Below the pieces are notes generated by a model. It was not told the DNA's origin. It worked only from the letters and a program-made list of their open reading frames with translations, and did not search any database. Source: Rotaria sp. Silwood1 (lineage: Eukaryota > Rotifera > Eurotatoria > Philodinida > Philodinidae). Taken from it: 64,000 bases of DNA. Within the stretch, counting starts at the first letter, position 1; every line of letters begins with the position of its first letter. Positions 51,194-63,611 of the stretch are shown one piece after another. The translations under genes and the position numbers were made by a program. Location: positions 1,718,741 to 1,782,740 of the forward strand of contig CAJNOP010000027.1 in assembly GCA_905250075.1 (NCBI GenBank), given 5' to 3'.

Positions 51194-52483
51194 ATGAATC
51201 GACAATTATCATTACCGTGTCATAATCAAGTTTGTAATGACTCGATTTAATTATTTTCTATCATATATTTGCTGTTTATATAGTTTTTTACAATGCATCC
51301 TTCTTCACATCAGTTTAATGAACAACTTTTATGTATGAAAACAAAACCAATTATTAGAAGTACTTCAATGATAAATCAAAATTTATTTTTGAAATCACAT
51401 AATCCCGTTAGTAAAGAATTCATGTATGTAAATATAACGCTTTCAATACATATATTTAGTATGTTCTCTCGTCCATATGTCATCACCCTTCCCATGATCT
51501 TAATAAAACTCAAATATGTCGTTCTAATTCATCATCAGTATCAACATTAAATCGTCATTTATCAATGTCATCCTATGATCAAGTAAATCAACAAGATTTT
51601 TCTTATTTTTTTTCCAAATGATTATTTTATTCAAATAGTTTTCTTCAATACATCATCGATTTGAAGAAGATCATCCATTACGTATTCATGTTGGAAATAT
51701 ACCATTTCTATGGACTATCGATGATTTATGTAAACAATTTCTAGTAAGAATATTAATCATAGACATAAATCTTATTCACACGATATAAACGGAGTGTTGA
51801 AGTATATAGAATACAAATTTGCCTAACTAGCAAAACTATGACAGACATTTGCTATGAAAACGTAACAGATCATGAAAGACTTCGTTGATATACAATCACA
51901 CATCGTATATGAATAATGTCTCACTATAATAAATGAACTACTTCCTTATTGGATTGCTGGAGGATTAAGTAAAAGAAGATTGAAATATGTGCCACAATAC
52001 ATGGAATAAGATAATCTCCGGGGCGATTAGTTACAGCGTGTTTCACATTTTAATTCAGCAGGGAATGCACTGACAGCTTTCTATTCAAGGTATTTGGACC
52101 AATCAAAGATCCTGAAATCGTTTCAAATGAACGTGGTTCAAAGGTATAATGAATACTTTTAAAGAAGAAAACTAATAGATTTTTTTTTTCTTAAGGGATT
52201 TGGATTCGTTACATTTCTTCGTCATGGTAAGAAATATATCAATAAAAAGAAAAACTACTGATAGTATTTGTATAGGTGATGGTTTAAATGCAATTCGTGT
52301 TAAAAATGGTTCGATTGCTGATGGTAGAAAGATAACAGTAAGATATTTACTTTATTTATTCATTTTAATAAAACTCATATGATTTAATTTTTTTTTTTGT
52401 TGTCTTAGGTTGCGTTAGCGTCTTCTCGATCATCAACTCGAATAAATTCTTCTCATAGTCATTATTATTTATATAAACAATAA
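51194..52483 (+). CDS. Rbfox-like single-RRM RNA-binding protein
   Basis: Rbfox proteins bind (U)GCAUG and regulate alternative splicing. Exons: 51194-51229, 51284-51427, 51460-51582, 51639-51743, 52090-52143, 52196-52226, 52276-52337, 52409-52483; 209 residues, all phases consistent. The RRM (residues ~110-190) has RNP2 as IHVGNIPF (Rbfox: LHVSNIPF), VFGPIKDPEIVSNERGSK and RNP1 as GFGFVTF; the NERGSKGFGFVTF block is almost identical to Rbfox. Ahead of it is a ~100-residue Ser/Asn-rich segment; after it only ~25 residues (SSRSSTRINSSHSHYY), much shorter than the Rbfox C-terminal domain. The third intron would be only 32 bp, so the N-terminal model is less certain than the RRM. AATAAA lies about 55 bp past the stop. 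Convergent with the CNG-channel gene. Confidence 0.85.
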
Positions 52484-52731
52484 TATTCTAAATTAAATAG
52501 TTCGTTTCATTTCGTTTCGTGTTTCTTTTTTTTTTGCAAATAAAACTAAATTCATTATTAGGCGATCTGACAATCATCGCTCTTTTTCTCTCATGCATAC
52601 ACAAACAACCAACAACATATATTAAAGATAATTATCAGATAAAAAGAAACAAAAAGAAAAAAAAAATAGTTACGTATATATGACACAAAAGAAAAGAAAA
52701 TTTTATTTATCATTTTTCTGTACACCGGTTC

Positions 52732-55700
52732 TTATTTTCCACCACTTAATTGTTTTTCTTCAAGAATTTTTATACGATTTTTTAATTCAACATATTCTTG
52801 ATTATATATTGAATTTAATGTTAAATCTTCTTTTTCAAGTTCAATTAAACGTTTTTTTAAACGTTCAATTTCATTCGGTATGATTGGATTATTATAACTT
52901 CTTATATCACTATTATTTAATGATATTGTTCTTCCAACATGTGATATGTCTCGTTTTTTTGTATCTGTTGTCATTGACCATGATACTGAATGATTTATTG
53001 CTCGTTGTCGATGAGAATTTAATGATGATGTTACACTAATTGATGATGCAAGTGGTGCAGCAGTTAACAAAGAGTTTGATGAAGTTGAAAGTTGTTGTTG
53101 GTTTTGTTGATTAGAAAATGAATTTGAGGGAATAATTGAAGATGTAATTGCGGGTACATCAGTTTCTCTAACAGATGGTAATCGATGAATTCCACTACCA
53201 GCTCGACGAACAGGAGCATGAAATGGAAGATGACAACTTGCTTCAACAAGACCCGGTGCACTTTTACTTCGTTTTAAATTAACTAAAACATAGAGCAATA
53301 AAAAATTCTAATGCAAATATTCTTTTATTTCTTGTTTACCTTGTTGAATTAATGGTTTTTTATGTTTTTCAAGACGTTTAACAGCTATTGCTTCAAGTTT
53401 AACACGTACAGCTGGATATTCTTTTAATACTTCCCAAAGATCTAAATAAAGTTTTCTGTAGAAAAAAAAAAAGCCCGAAACAATTATTTTTTTTCTAAAT
53501 ATTACCTTCTTTCGAAAGACAAAACAAATCTGAATATCCAACTGATCTAACAGATGCTGTTCGACGATTTCCACTACCCATATTTAAAATACTAATTTCT
53601 CCAAAATATGAACCTAGATAAAAACAAAATAATCTTTCCTTTTAATTTAATTCTTTTGCTGTTTTAATACCAGCTTTTAATGTTGCCAGAACAGTCTTAT
53701 TATTATCTGCCATAACATGTAATTTTCCACGATTAACAATATACATTTCTCTTCCCACTTCACCTTTTCGACAAATAAAATCTCCTGGTGAAAAAAGAAC
53801 TGGTTTAAGACGTAAAACAAGTTCATTCAGAAAACCAGCTTCAGTATTTTGGAATATTTCAACCTTAATAAATAAAAATAAAAATTAATAGAAAATTATT
53901 TTATTTTTTAAAATTTACTCGTTTTAATGTATCTAAATGAACATGTATTGCTATTTCAGCACGAAGTTTATATGGTAATAATGAAAGAACTTGATTATCA
54001 TCAACTGATTTATGGCTCATCCACAAGTAATCAAACCTAAGAAAATAAAAAAGATTAAACGAAGAAACTACAAAGAGAAAAAAAAACAAAAGACATGTTT
54101 TCATTGTAAAACTTAGGGCATCATGACCTTCTATTTTTAAAGTACTATGTAAGTAATTATTAATTTTTTAATTTATTAGTCAAGAACAAATCGTCAAAGA
54201 AATGTAGTTTCAATCATTAAAAATTCTAATATGAGTGTAATTTGTATTTCTACAACAGAATGCTTTCAATACCTCTATTAATATTTAAAATGTACTTCAT
54301 TACATACCAAATTACATAGATATAAGGACTTTTTTTCTGAGATTTTTTTTATAAACTTCGTAATAAATCTTATCATCAAATGGAAGGAATTAGACTAAAA
54401 GCAGTTATCTGTGTGAGATTGAAGGCTAAGCCCTTAAAAGTATGGTACTTGTGGAGTTCAATTAAAATGTATTGTATGTTATGAATAGATGAATTCAATA
54501 AATTCGAAAAAATAAATTTCGGCAATCTTTGCTTGATTTCATTTCAGTGTTATGCTTTTCTTTTCATTCAATTTATGTATACATATGAATAAACTTACCA
54601 TCGAATAACACGATCTTCTAAATTATTCGGTACACGTCGTAACGACATATATGTTTTCACTGCATCCAATTTGGCTTTAAATACAAAAAAAAAAGAATAC
54701 ATGATACAAAAATTTTAAAAATTCCTTTTTTTTATCACCTTGAAAATCTTTTCTCGCGTTGCTTAAATTTGAAACAATTGATGCAACATGTCCCATAATA
54801 GTTGCAAATAATAATAAGGCAAATATAAGTTCAATACTTAAAAATATATAATCTTCTTTTGATGTTGGTTTTGTTTCATGATTTTGTGTTAATGTTAATG
54901 TTGTTATAGACCAATATCTTTCATGTTTTGACAAAAAAAAAAAGAAATAATTAAAAAATAATTTTATTAATTGGTTTTGTTTTTTTTTTGTTATTTACAA
55001 AATTTCAACTTACAATGCTTTAAAATAATCTAAACCATTATCATCAAGTGTAAATGAAAAACGTCTTGTAAAAGTTAATTCTGAACTTGTATGTAATATA
55101 TAAATTAAACATGCATTCCAATGAAATATCGCAAGTAAATAATGTATCATAACAAGTGTACGAAATAGATTTGGATAATTTGTATGTCGTTCAGTTCGAT
55201 CCAAAAAAGTCCAAAAACGATAAATTTTAACTAAACGAAATAATCGAACAATTGATTTAAAACCAATTGATAAATAAAGAAAATCTAATGGCATTAAACA
55301 AAGACAATCAATATAAAATCTCGTTGTATTCATATAATAATGGCGTAATTTAATTGGATCTGTTTGTAGAACACCTTCTTCTAAATAAGCTGTACGAAAA
55401 TTAAACATAATATCCATTAAATAAAGAAAATCACATGAATAATCAAATATAAACCATATGAGAAAATTTTCATGGGTTAATTCATGAAATGAAAAACGAA
55501 AAATAATTATCCAGAAATTGTAAAGAAATGCAAGACTAATTATTGATGTCCACCAATATGCTAAACGACCACTTGGATCAAATATAAATGTAAAACGACG
55601 TGATGAATGTGTACGTCGAGTTATTGGGGAATTAAAATCAAATTTTTCAAAACGTGCTTTTATATCTTGTCGACGTGCCTTACGTAATTGTCGTGATTGT

Positions 55701-56374
55701 CGAATAAAATCACCTTGATATGCTGAAAATAAATTATCATTATCTGTTGATACATGTTGTTGTTGTTGTTGTTGTACTAAAGCTGATGCTGATGTTGAAT
55801 TTTTTCGTACATTCGTTGTTAATTTTGTTGCAAATGTATCCGATGCTGATTGTCTTGATGTTGATTGACGAATATTTGATGGAGTAATAACATCACGAAT
55901 AGATGAATTTCGTGATGAACGATGTGATTGTTGTTCTTGTTGTTTTTGTGATAGTCGATTAGTTTGTTTTGTATGGGATTGAATTGATGGTGAACTATCA
56001 AGTGGATATTTTGCAGAAGAAGAAGATAATGGTTGAGTTGGTATTTTGACAATGGTAGATTCAGTTGAGGAAGATTTTTTAGGAACACTTGATGTTAATG
56101 GAATCAAATGTGTTAATGATGATGTATGATGATTGGGTGAAGATAATGATGATGAAATCTTTTTAGTTGTTGTTGGTGAAATTGTAATTTCACGTAGTTC
56201 ATCATCAATAATTGATGAATGCCCTTGTTCAGATGGTTTCGTTGATGAAAGATGCGAAATGTCATTGTCAGTGGTTGAATTGCATACTTGATAGCGTATA
56301 GACGATTTGAACGATGACGCTTGAGCCATGCCATCACGAGCGTAATGCCCAATATTGGGGCGGCTGTAACTCAC
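52732..56374 (-). CDS. Cyclic-nucleotide-gated cation channel, alpha-type, eight exons, complete
   Basis: CNG channels open on binding cGMP or cAMP and carry sensory currents. Exons in sense order: 55014-56374, 54739-54917, 54599-54674, 53919-54036, 53671-53863, 53506-53613, 53340-53441, 52732-53282; 2688 nt, 895 residues. Residues 1-240 are a Ser/Thr/Gln-rich disordered N-terminus. S1-S5 follow, with S4 as [15 protein letters not shown]. The pore ([17 protein letters not shown]) and S6 come next, then the C-linker ([22 protein letters not shown]). The cyclic-nucleotide-binding domain (~600-690) contains [17 protein letters not shown] and the phosphate cassette [16 protein letters not shown]-terminal coiled coil ([15 protein letters not shown]) corresponds to the CLZ of CNGA subunits. 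The pore differs from the expected TIGE filter. A possible alternative start lies 15 codons in. Introns are mostly short except 54037-54598 (562 bp). Confidence 0.93.
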
Positions 56375-57386
56375 GGATCTCTAATAATAAGAGAAGAAAA
56401 AAAGGAAAAGAGAAAAGAACAAGACATTTTGTCATTATAATTCTGTTTTTCTTCTAATATTAAGGACAAGTATTGCATGTTAACTAAAAGATCATTATCA
56501 AAAAAAACAAAAAAAAAATCAAGTAGTACTTTATTTCTATCTTTATCAAAACAAAATAAATAGCTAGTAGTCGATCAAAAAGTATAAATTAATATCGGTT
56601 AAACTGCACCTGGTCAACTTTATTGATAATGTTGAAGGAGAAAAAAATCTAGAATTATATAGTAAGACCGGAGGCAAGTTGAAATCAATCACCAAACTGT
56701 AGTGCCTGATGATAAGAAACAAGGAAACAGAAGAACAAGAAGAAGAAGAGAAAAATGAGATGAATATAAAACGAAGAAAAAAAAAGAGAGTGCTCTAAGC
56801 ATGTAATGCAATCTTTTTTTTTTTTTTTGTTAGAAAGATTTTAGCTCTGACGAGTGAAGGCCATCTGATATTCTTATTTAGTATATATCGACGTGTATAC
56901 TACTTCATCTTTGACAGCTGTCCATTTTTGCTTGCCCTTTATATGTTCTTAAGCGTCATCGAAACAAAAAAAAGGGGAAAGTTCTTTTGGAAATGCAAAG
57001 ACTTGGACAACAAGGCAAGCATACGAGTGTAAATGATAATCGTTGTAGAACATCTTTGTTTTCTCAAGACATGTCAACGCAAACATTAGCATAGATAGAA
57101 TACATCGACCTATATATATCCATTTCTTCAGCCAAAATTTCAATAGAGTAATATCTTCAATGAAGGTGTTATTACCAATCAATAGACAGATGTAATAGCT
57201 ACGTCAAAAGAAAAAATATATACATATATAATAATAATTGACAGACTAAACGCAATTCCCCTCGTTTTTGCAGCTGCTATCTTCGATAGATTGTTCTGGC
57301 ATTTCTTTGCTGTTTGTGACTTGTTACTTAGAAACAAAGAAAAAAACAGGAAATATTTATTTTAGATTTACCTCTTATTTGTTTTT

Positions 57387-57473
57387 GATCACAATTGGTA
57401 AAAATAATAAAAATAATCTTGATCATTGTCAATAAATATGATCATTATCAATTTTCTTGTCAATTGTGATTAT
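57387..57473. repeat. Imperfect inverted repeat
   Basis: Ends gatcacaattg and caattgtgat are inverted copies, and the centre holds two further gatcat-type palindromic words (gatcattgtcaat, atgatcattatcaat). Arms are short and interrupted; it may be a decayed foldback. Confidence 0.5.
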
Positions 57474-57830
57474 CATGTAAATAAAAGAAACAAAGATAAA
57501 AATTTCCGGGCCTTTTTTTCTCTTATCTAGAAAATAAAATATACAATCTATGATTTTGTTTTTGGCTTTCTTCTTACTTTAATTTAAAAGAATAATATGT
57601 TAATATATTCTTACATATACAAATAAATAATATTTCCGTCAAGATCGAACAATTTTTTTTGCGTCGTTTACAAGTTTTTTTTCACATTCTTTTTTTTCCC
57701 TTCTTTCTATTCAGACAGAAGCATACTTAGACGCATAAGGAATATTACTTAATGACAAATTTTTTTTTATATTTGCTTGATTGTCCTTGGAAAAGCTGTC
57801 GGCTGTCATTGTAATAGACAATTTATAATA

Positions 57831-57842
57831 TCTATCTATCTA

Positions 57843-57875
<33 letters not shown>
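57831..57875. repeat. (TATC)n/(TA)n microsatellite
   Basis: About four tatc units followed by roughly 14 ta units without interruption. Confidence 0.95.
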
Positions 57876-57878
<3 letters not shown>

Positions 57879-58333
57879 TAAATGAATTCAAGACGACGAT
57901 TTATTCATTCGAACGTCAAATTAAGTCAACCGGGATAAAACTCATGATTATGAACGAATGATAAAACGAAGAGGGAGAGAAAGAGACACTTATCTAAGAA
58001 TACTATTGCTTTGAAAAAAGAAAAGAATTAGCTAAAGTGGTATGTCTAATTTTATATCTCTCTGTTGTAAAACTAGTTTTGCTACAATTGTTGTTATTAC
58101 CAATGTAGATTTCCAACGGATAAAATTGAATTAACACACAACATAATATATAGAAGGCGATGGAAGTTGAAGCATGCGACTCGGTGCAAACTTGATGACG
58201 CTATAAGAAAGCACAAATCATTTAAACCGATACCCAAGTATCACATTTGCATTTGATCACCGCCATCGTCTGTCGAAAAGCAAACGTCTTGGTTGATCAT
58301 GAACGAGAATAAGAAGAAAAAAAGAGAAAGACA

Positions 58334-58359
58334 GATGACGATGATGATGATGATGATGA
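58334..58359. repeat. (GAT)n microsatellite
   Basis: About eight gat-type triplets with one gac interruption. Not in a recognised coding sequence. Confidence 0.9.
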
Positions 58360-61300
58360 CGGCAACAACAAAGATGTTGATGAAGCGAATGGTGACAATG
58401 TCTTTCACTCAAGAATGGATGGGCCCAGCAAGATCTAACACGTACTATCAAAACTATTAAAGAAACAATTTTTATTTCCGGAGTGAAGGACAAGTGCAAT
58501 ACACGTGCTCTTATAATCGAGATTACATTATGGCAAGTATTTCTACGATTTTTTTACTACTTTCTTGTCTTTCCACTTACTTGCAATAACAATCTAAAAG
58601 ACTATCAAATAAGCTTCTTAGATTGCTTCTTATCCTAATTTATGTCTACGTGTCTGATCGTGCGTGAATATTTACTTACTTAATACAAATAAACATTTCT
58701 ACCGGAAAAAATAAAAATCTGTACAACAATGAAAAGCACAGCAGCATAAATAAAAAGATATGCGCAGATTTCTTTTTTTTTTTTTCATGAAATATGTCAC
58801 AAAAATGGCTCAGTTTACACGCATCCGATAAAATGTAAAACACGTATTCACGCATAAAAAAAATCTAAATTAGCTGATATATTCTTGTTATTGATTCTTG
58901 TTGTTGATTCTACGATTCTTCTTTTTTTCTGCGAGGATTTATATCTCAAATAATTACATAGAATAATCGAGCTATTTAAATATAGATTAAAAAGAGCAAC
59001 AACAAAAACTATGAGAATATATAAACGGATCATTACATTTTTAAATGAACAAGTCTATTCAGAAAACTTTCTTTCGCTTGAATAGAAATAGTGGCTGTTT
59101 TTATTAATGGGAAAAGGAAACAGGAAGAAATTCGGTGTGAAAAAAATGAACGTCAATGCATGTGCGCGGACGCCTTTTTTTCTTCCCCCTTTCTCTCTCT
59201 CTCTCACTCTCTCTTTCTCTATTGCATTAGTTAGATGGATATTGTTATTAAAAAAATTCCTTCTATTTCTTTCGTCTTTCTTAAACCTTGAGTTACTATT
59301 TTTTCTATCATGAATAGAAGAAAATTGACCTATCATAAATGAAGCAATCAAGGAGATTGACACCTCTTTTTTATATTCTTTTTTTTATTATAAATGAAAA
59401 AATTTATTACCTCTCTGTTTCTATGCATTTTAGTTTTATTCATATTATTAATAAGAATAACTTTTTTCTTTTAGTAAATGACGAATGACATGCCAATAGA
59501 CACAACTCTAAATCAAATTTTAATTAATATATATAAGAAAGAAGCACATACATGTGCATGATAATGATTGTTGTTATCCATCGACACGCACGCATCATTC
59601 AGCTTGTCAGTCTTTCAGCTTTTCTACATGGACTTAGTTAATTCTCTCTTCCTCTTTTTTTTCTGTGTTATATTTCTCTATTTGAACTTGTTCTCATGAA
59701 TAAATAAACAGTAAGCTATCTTCTTTTTTCCATTCTTCTTTTCTGTTGACCATAGTGTTGATCTATTACAAATGTAAAAGATCATTTATAATATCGTTCT
59801 GTTTCTTGATTTTCTCATTTTTTATGATACTATCAAAGAGTAAAACAACACTAATACTCTTTTCATTAATTCTTTTGACCAATGGTCAAACAGTAGAATA
59901 TAAAGAAGATAGCGAAGAAAACATTTTCTATTTTTCTTATCTTTTTCTTTTATCATAACAACAACAGCAACAGTAACAGTATTATAGCGCTTCTTTATCT
60001 TAGTTCCAAAGCACGCGCGTTTTCTTTCGTTCATTCGCCCTCAAGTCAATGTGCGTGTCTTCGTTCAATTTTCTAGTCGTACCCAAGCCTAAGTTTTTCT
60101 TTTTTTCTGTGTCACATCAGTTCTGTCTCTTTTTTTCTGTACTGTCTTTGTGGGTAATTGGTCCCAGCCCTCCCTGTTTTTTTTACTGCTGTGCACAGAA
60201 CACACGCTTGATTCTCTCTGTCTCTCTTCCTCTCTGTGTTTCCCTATTCTCCCCTATCTATTCATTCAATAACATTAACTGAAAGAATGCCGTATCCTGC
60301 TGTTCGTTGTGTCAAATGCATGATGCTAATAGATGAAGGAACCAGTCTGCTGACTCGATCTCTCTTTTTTCCTTCATGCATGCACATCAGCTTCGACTCA
60401 TCACTATTTGATTAAATCGGAACAAGCCAAGAGCTTGTTGACGCAACACTTGACATACGTTTATATGAGCACATTTAGGTATAGATAATAAAATCATGAG
60501 ATCATGAATACTATTCTAGAAAACGTACATCATCTATCTACTTGTCAAATGAATGAGAACTAGCATGGTTGAAAGAACCAATGATCTACACAATAAAAAC
60601 AACAAGTGATTTTTCATGTAACACGCATATTAACGATCATTACAAATCCATACACATATCATTAAATAAAGATAAATACAAATAATGTTGAATGTCAAAA
60701 TATGACTCTTGTTGTATTAAAAAAAACAAAAAAAAAATTACTATATGACAGATTTGTAAATAAATTGTTAATTTGATATTGTGGTTTGAAAAACTATGAT
60801 GCTTACATATTATTAAGTGAGTCAAGTGAGAAAAAAATCATGCTAATAGAAATATGAGAATAACGTTTTTGAATACTTAAAAAAATAAAATAGTGCATAA
60901 TTAGAAAATTATTCTAGCATACACTAAATAATTTGTTTAAAAATATCATTTTAGTAAAATATGAGACATAAAAGAAATTTTCAGCAAAAAAAAAAGAAAC
61001 CCAATAACTTCGGAAGAATAATATCATTATGTAAATAATAGTATTTATTGATTTAAAAGTCTACAATTAAGAGCATAAAAGAAAACACAAACGTGATTTT
61101 AAATTTGCAAAAAGCAACATTTGTTTTTTCTTCTTACTTTTTTTTATTATTATAAATAATAATTTCATACATCAACATACTACTTTTCATATCTCTTAGT
61201 CGTTTCAAATATTCATTGTTCGTCGCCTGCTGTTTCCTTTCTTGTTGTTCTGTTTAGACCCGATCGATGTCATTTGTGTTTCCGTCCGGGAAAGCATACT

Positions 61301-62072
61301 TGCATGCGTGTGTTGGAGACTTGACAATGCTCTCCTTCTCTCTAACTTTGCTGTTTTAGTGAAAGCGGCTCTCATTTAGTTGTGTCTTTTCATGTCTTTT
61401 GCTTTTTTTTTTTGAGAAATGACTATCATTTCCTGTCGTTCTCGTCGAAAAAGCAATAAAAAAATCGAGTCCTATCTAATCATTCTAACATAAATATATA
61501 AATATCAAAAATATCTATTCACTTTTTTTTTCTATCTTTTTTGTTATGGTTTCCTTGTTTTATATATATATATGACGACAGCAAGAAAAAAACGAAATTT
61601 TTTGAGCAAAGCATAGGGAAGATCCGCTCAGATGATAGTGCGCACACACAAAAAGAAAACAGAAAATCTAACGAAAACCAAAAGGCACACATAAAGTTTA
61701 TGGAATGAATGAATGCATCAATCATGGAAAATAAATAACACAATACAAACATACACATCATACGTTCAGATGACTAGGTTAATGAAGACGACAACAATAA
61801 TCATAATAGTAACAACAAAAAAAAAAGATGAAATGTTTATCTGTGTGTGTCTAAAAGTTCAACACACACAAACAAAAGAAAGAAAACGCGAACAACGCAC
61901 ATAAATACGACTGCTCATCGCCAAATAGAGAAAAAAAAACGAACAACAACAAAAAAGAAAAAAAAAGTAAAAAAAAAAAAAAAGAGAGAAGTAATAAACG
62001 TGACTTGATACAACAAACACAGAGAAAATGATCTGACATACGGTTAAAGTAAAAAAAAGAAAACAAGAAATA

Positions 62073-63611
62073 TCACATAAGTTGTTGTTGTTGTTGTTGT
62101 TGTTGTTGAAGACTAGATAGCACTAATGCATATGCATGCATAAGCATAAAATGTGGATTATCGGCAAACGTTGAAGAATATTTAACAAAATAATTTTGTG
62201 CCAATAAAAGATTATATGGATTGGAAAGAAATTTAGCAATCAATTGTTGAGATTCAAGTGCAGCAGCAACAGCCATTTGAGCATTATTAGTATTATTTTT
62301 GTTATCTTCCGTCAATGGTGTTGTTGTTGTTGATGATGATGAATATTTTCGTCGTTTTTCACCATTATGACTTTCAGATGATACATAAGAACAAGATGAA
62401 GAACAACAAGATGATGGACTTGGTGTTGGTAAACAATCAACATTTATTGTTAATGGACGTTTTTTTGGTGGTAATGTATTCCATCCATTATTATTTGTTG
62501 TTAAATTAACTGATGATAATTTACAATCAGTATTATATTCTGTTTTAATTAATTTTAATGTTTGATTACGTTGACCACGTTGTCGATGACGATATAATGT
62601 TGATTTAACTGATGAAAATGATGGTAAATGTGTACGTATTTCAGGTGAATGTTCATCAACAGATCGTGCTAATTCTTCATCATATATTCTTGGTATTGTA
62701 ACTGTATCTTCAGCTGCACGTTTTTTTAAACGTGATAAAAATTCTTGTTGAGGATCAACACGTAATGTACGTCCATGTAAATGATCATCATTACGACGTA
62801 CAACTCGTTCACCAAATGTACGTACACTTGCACTACATAATTCACTATAGACAAATAGAAGAAAAAAAAAACATCAATAAAAATATTAAAACAATAAAAC
62901 TTATCTAGAAACTTACTGTGTACATGTCCATGACATTGAACCATCGAGATTATCACGTCGATGTTTATATCTATGACCATCAAGTAATATACATGGTTTA
63001 CCTTTTTGTGTTGTTTTAAGAACAAATGTTGGTGCTAATGTTGTATTTGAATTTTCATTTTTTAATATTGTTCCTTCAGTTTTAATATTTGAATGATCTG
63101 TTTTATTAATTGATGTTTCAAATTCTTGTTTTATTGATAAATCATTAATAATCGGTTTTTGACTCGATGCTAATTCAGCAAGAACATCAAGCCTAAAAAA
63201 CAAAACAAAATAAAACAATAAATTTAATTATTAAATTTAAAATATTTCTCTTTTTTTCTCTCACTTATTCATTCTAATCTTAATATATATAGTATGTATA
63301 TGTATATAGTATGTATGTAAAATAAAAGAAAAAAAAACTAAGAATGGTCTTTTCTTTTATGCGGCACGTCTATATATGTTCTTCGAGAACAAAACAATTT
63401 ATACACCGTATAGTGCATTTATACAATGTATCATCCATGTGCGTTCCGAAAACAACAATAACATAGATATATCTATAGATATATACATATATATGTAAAT
63501 CTTTAGAGAGATGATATAAAAACAGAATATCAAGGGATTAAAATTGGGTAAAAATACATACTTGCTTAAATAGTTTGGATTTAAATTTTCATTTGTTTGT
63601 TCTTCTATCAT
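62073..63611 (-). CDS. FLYWCH-type zinc-finger protein, three coding exons
   Basis: FLYWCH fingers are Cys2-His2 DNA-binding modules found in regulators such as mod(mdg4) and C. elegans FLH proteins. Coding exons 63562-63611, 62917-63192 and 62073-62844; 1098 nt, 365 residues. The finger spans about residues 75-131: TFVLKTTQKGKPCILLDGH, YKHRRDN, SMSWTC, then (across the intron) LCSASVRTF and DDHLHG, supplying the two Cys and two His. The rest is Ser/Thr-rich with a Cys/Ser patch, a basic KRRKYSSSS segment and an Ala-rich helix, ending in nine Gln and LM. The ATG at 63611 is the first in frame and the first coding exon is only 50 nt, so further 5' non-coding or coding exons may exist. Target genes cannot be inferred. 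Confidence 0.85.

Larger units (their letters stand above)
56375..62072. other. 5.7-kb gene-poor region upstream of the CNG gene
   Basis: No supportable coding exon on either strand. It contains microsatellites (57831-57875; 58334-58359), pyrimidine- and purine-rich blocks (for example 59170-59220, 61915-61985) and an imperfect inverted repeat near 57387-57473. The right-hand few hundred bases are presumably the 3' UTR of the minus-strand FLYWCH gene. ORFs such as 59107-59313 or 61851-62066 are translations of low-complexity sequence. Confidence 0.5.

Noticed and set aside
55819..56352. Two His/Gln-rich minus-strand ORFs at 55819-56088 and 56113-56352
   Set aside because: Other-frame shadows of the low-complexity N-terminus of the CNG channel.
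59107..62066. Several Phe/Leu/Lys-rich ORFs on both strands
   Set aside because: Translations of CT-, GA- or A-rich low-complexity tracts with no homology or splice support.
62315..63025. Plus-strand ORF at 62315-62509 and minus-strand ORF at 62726-63025
   Set aside because: Shadows of the FLYWCH gene in other frames; the real frame is fixed by splice phase and the finger motif.
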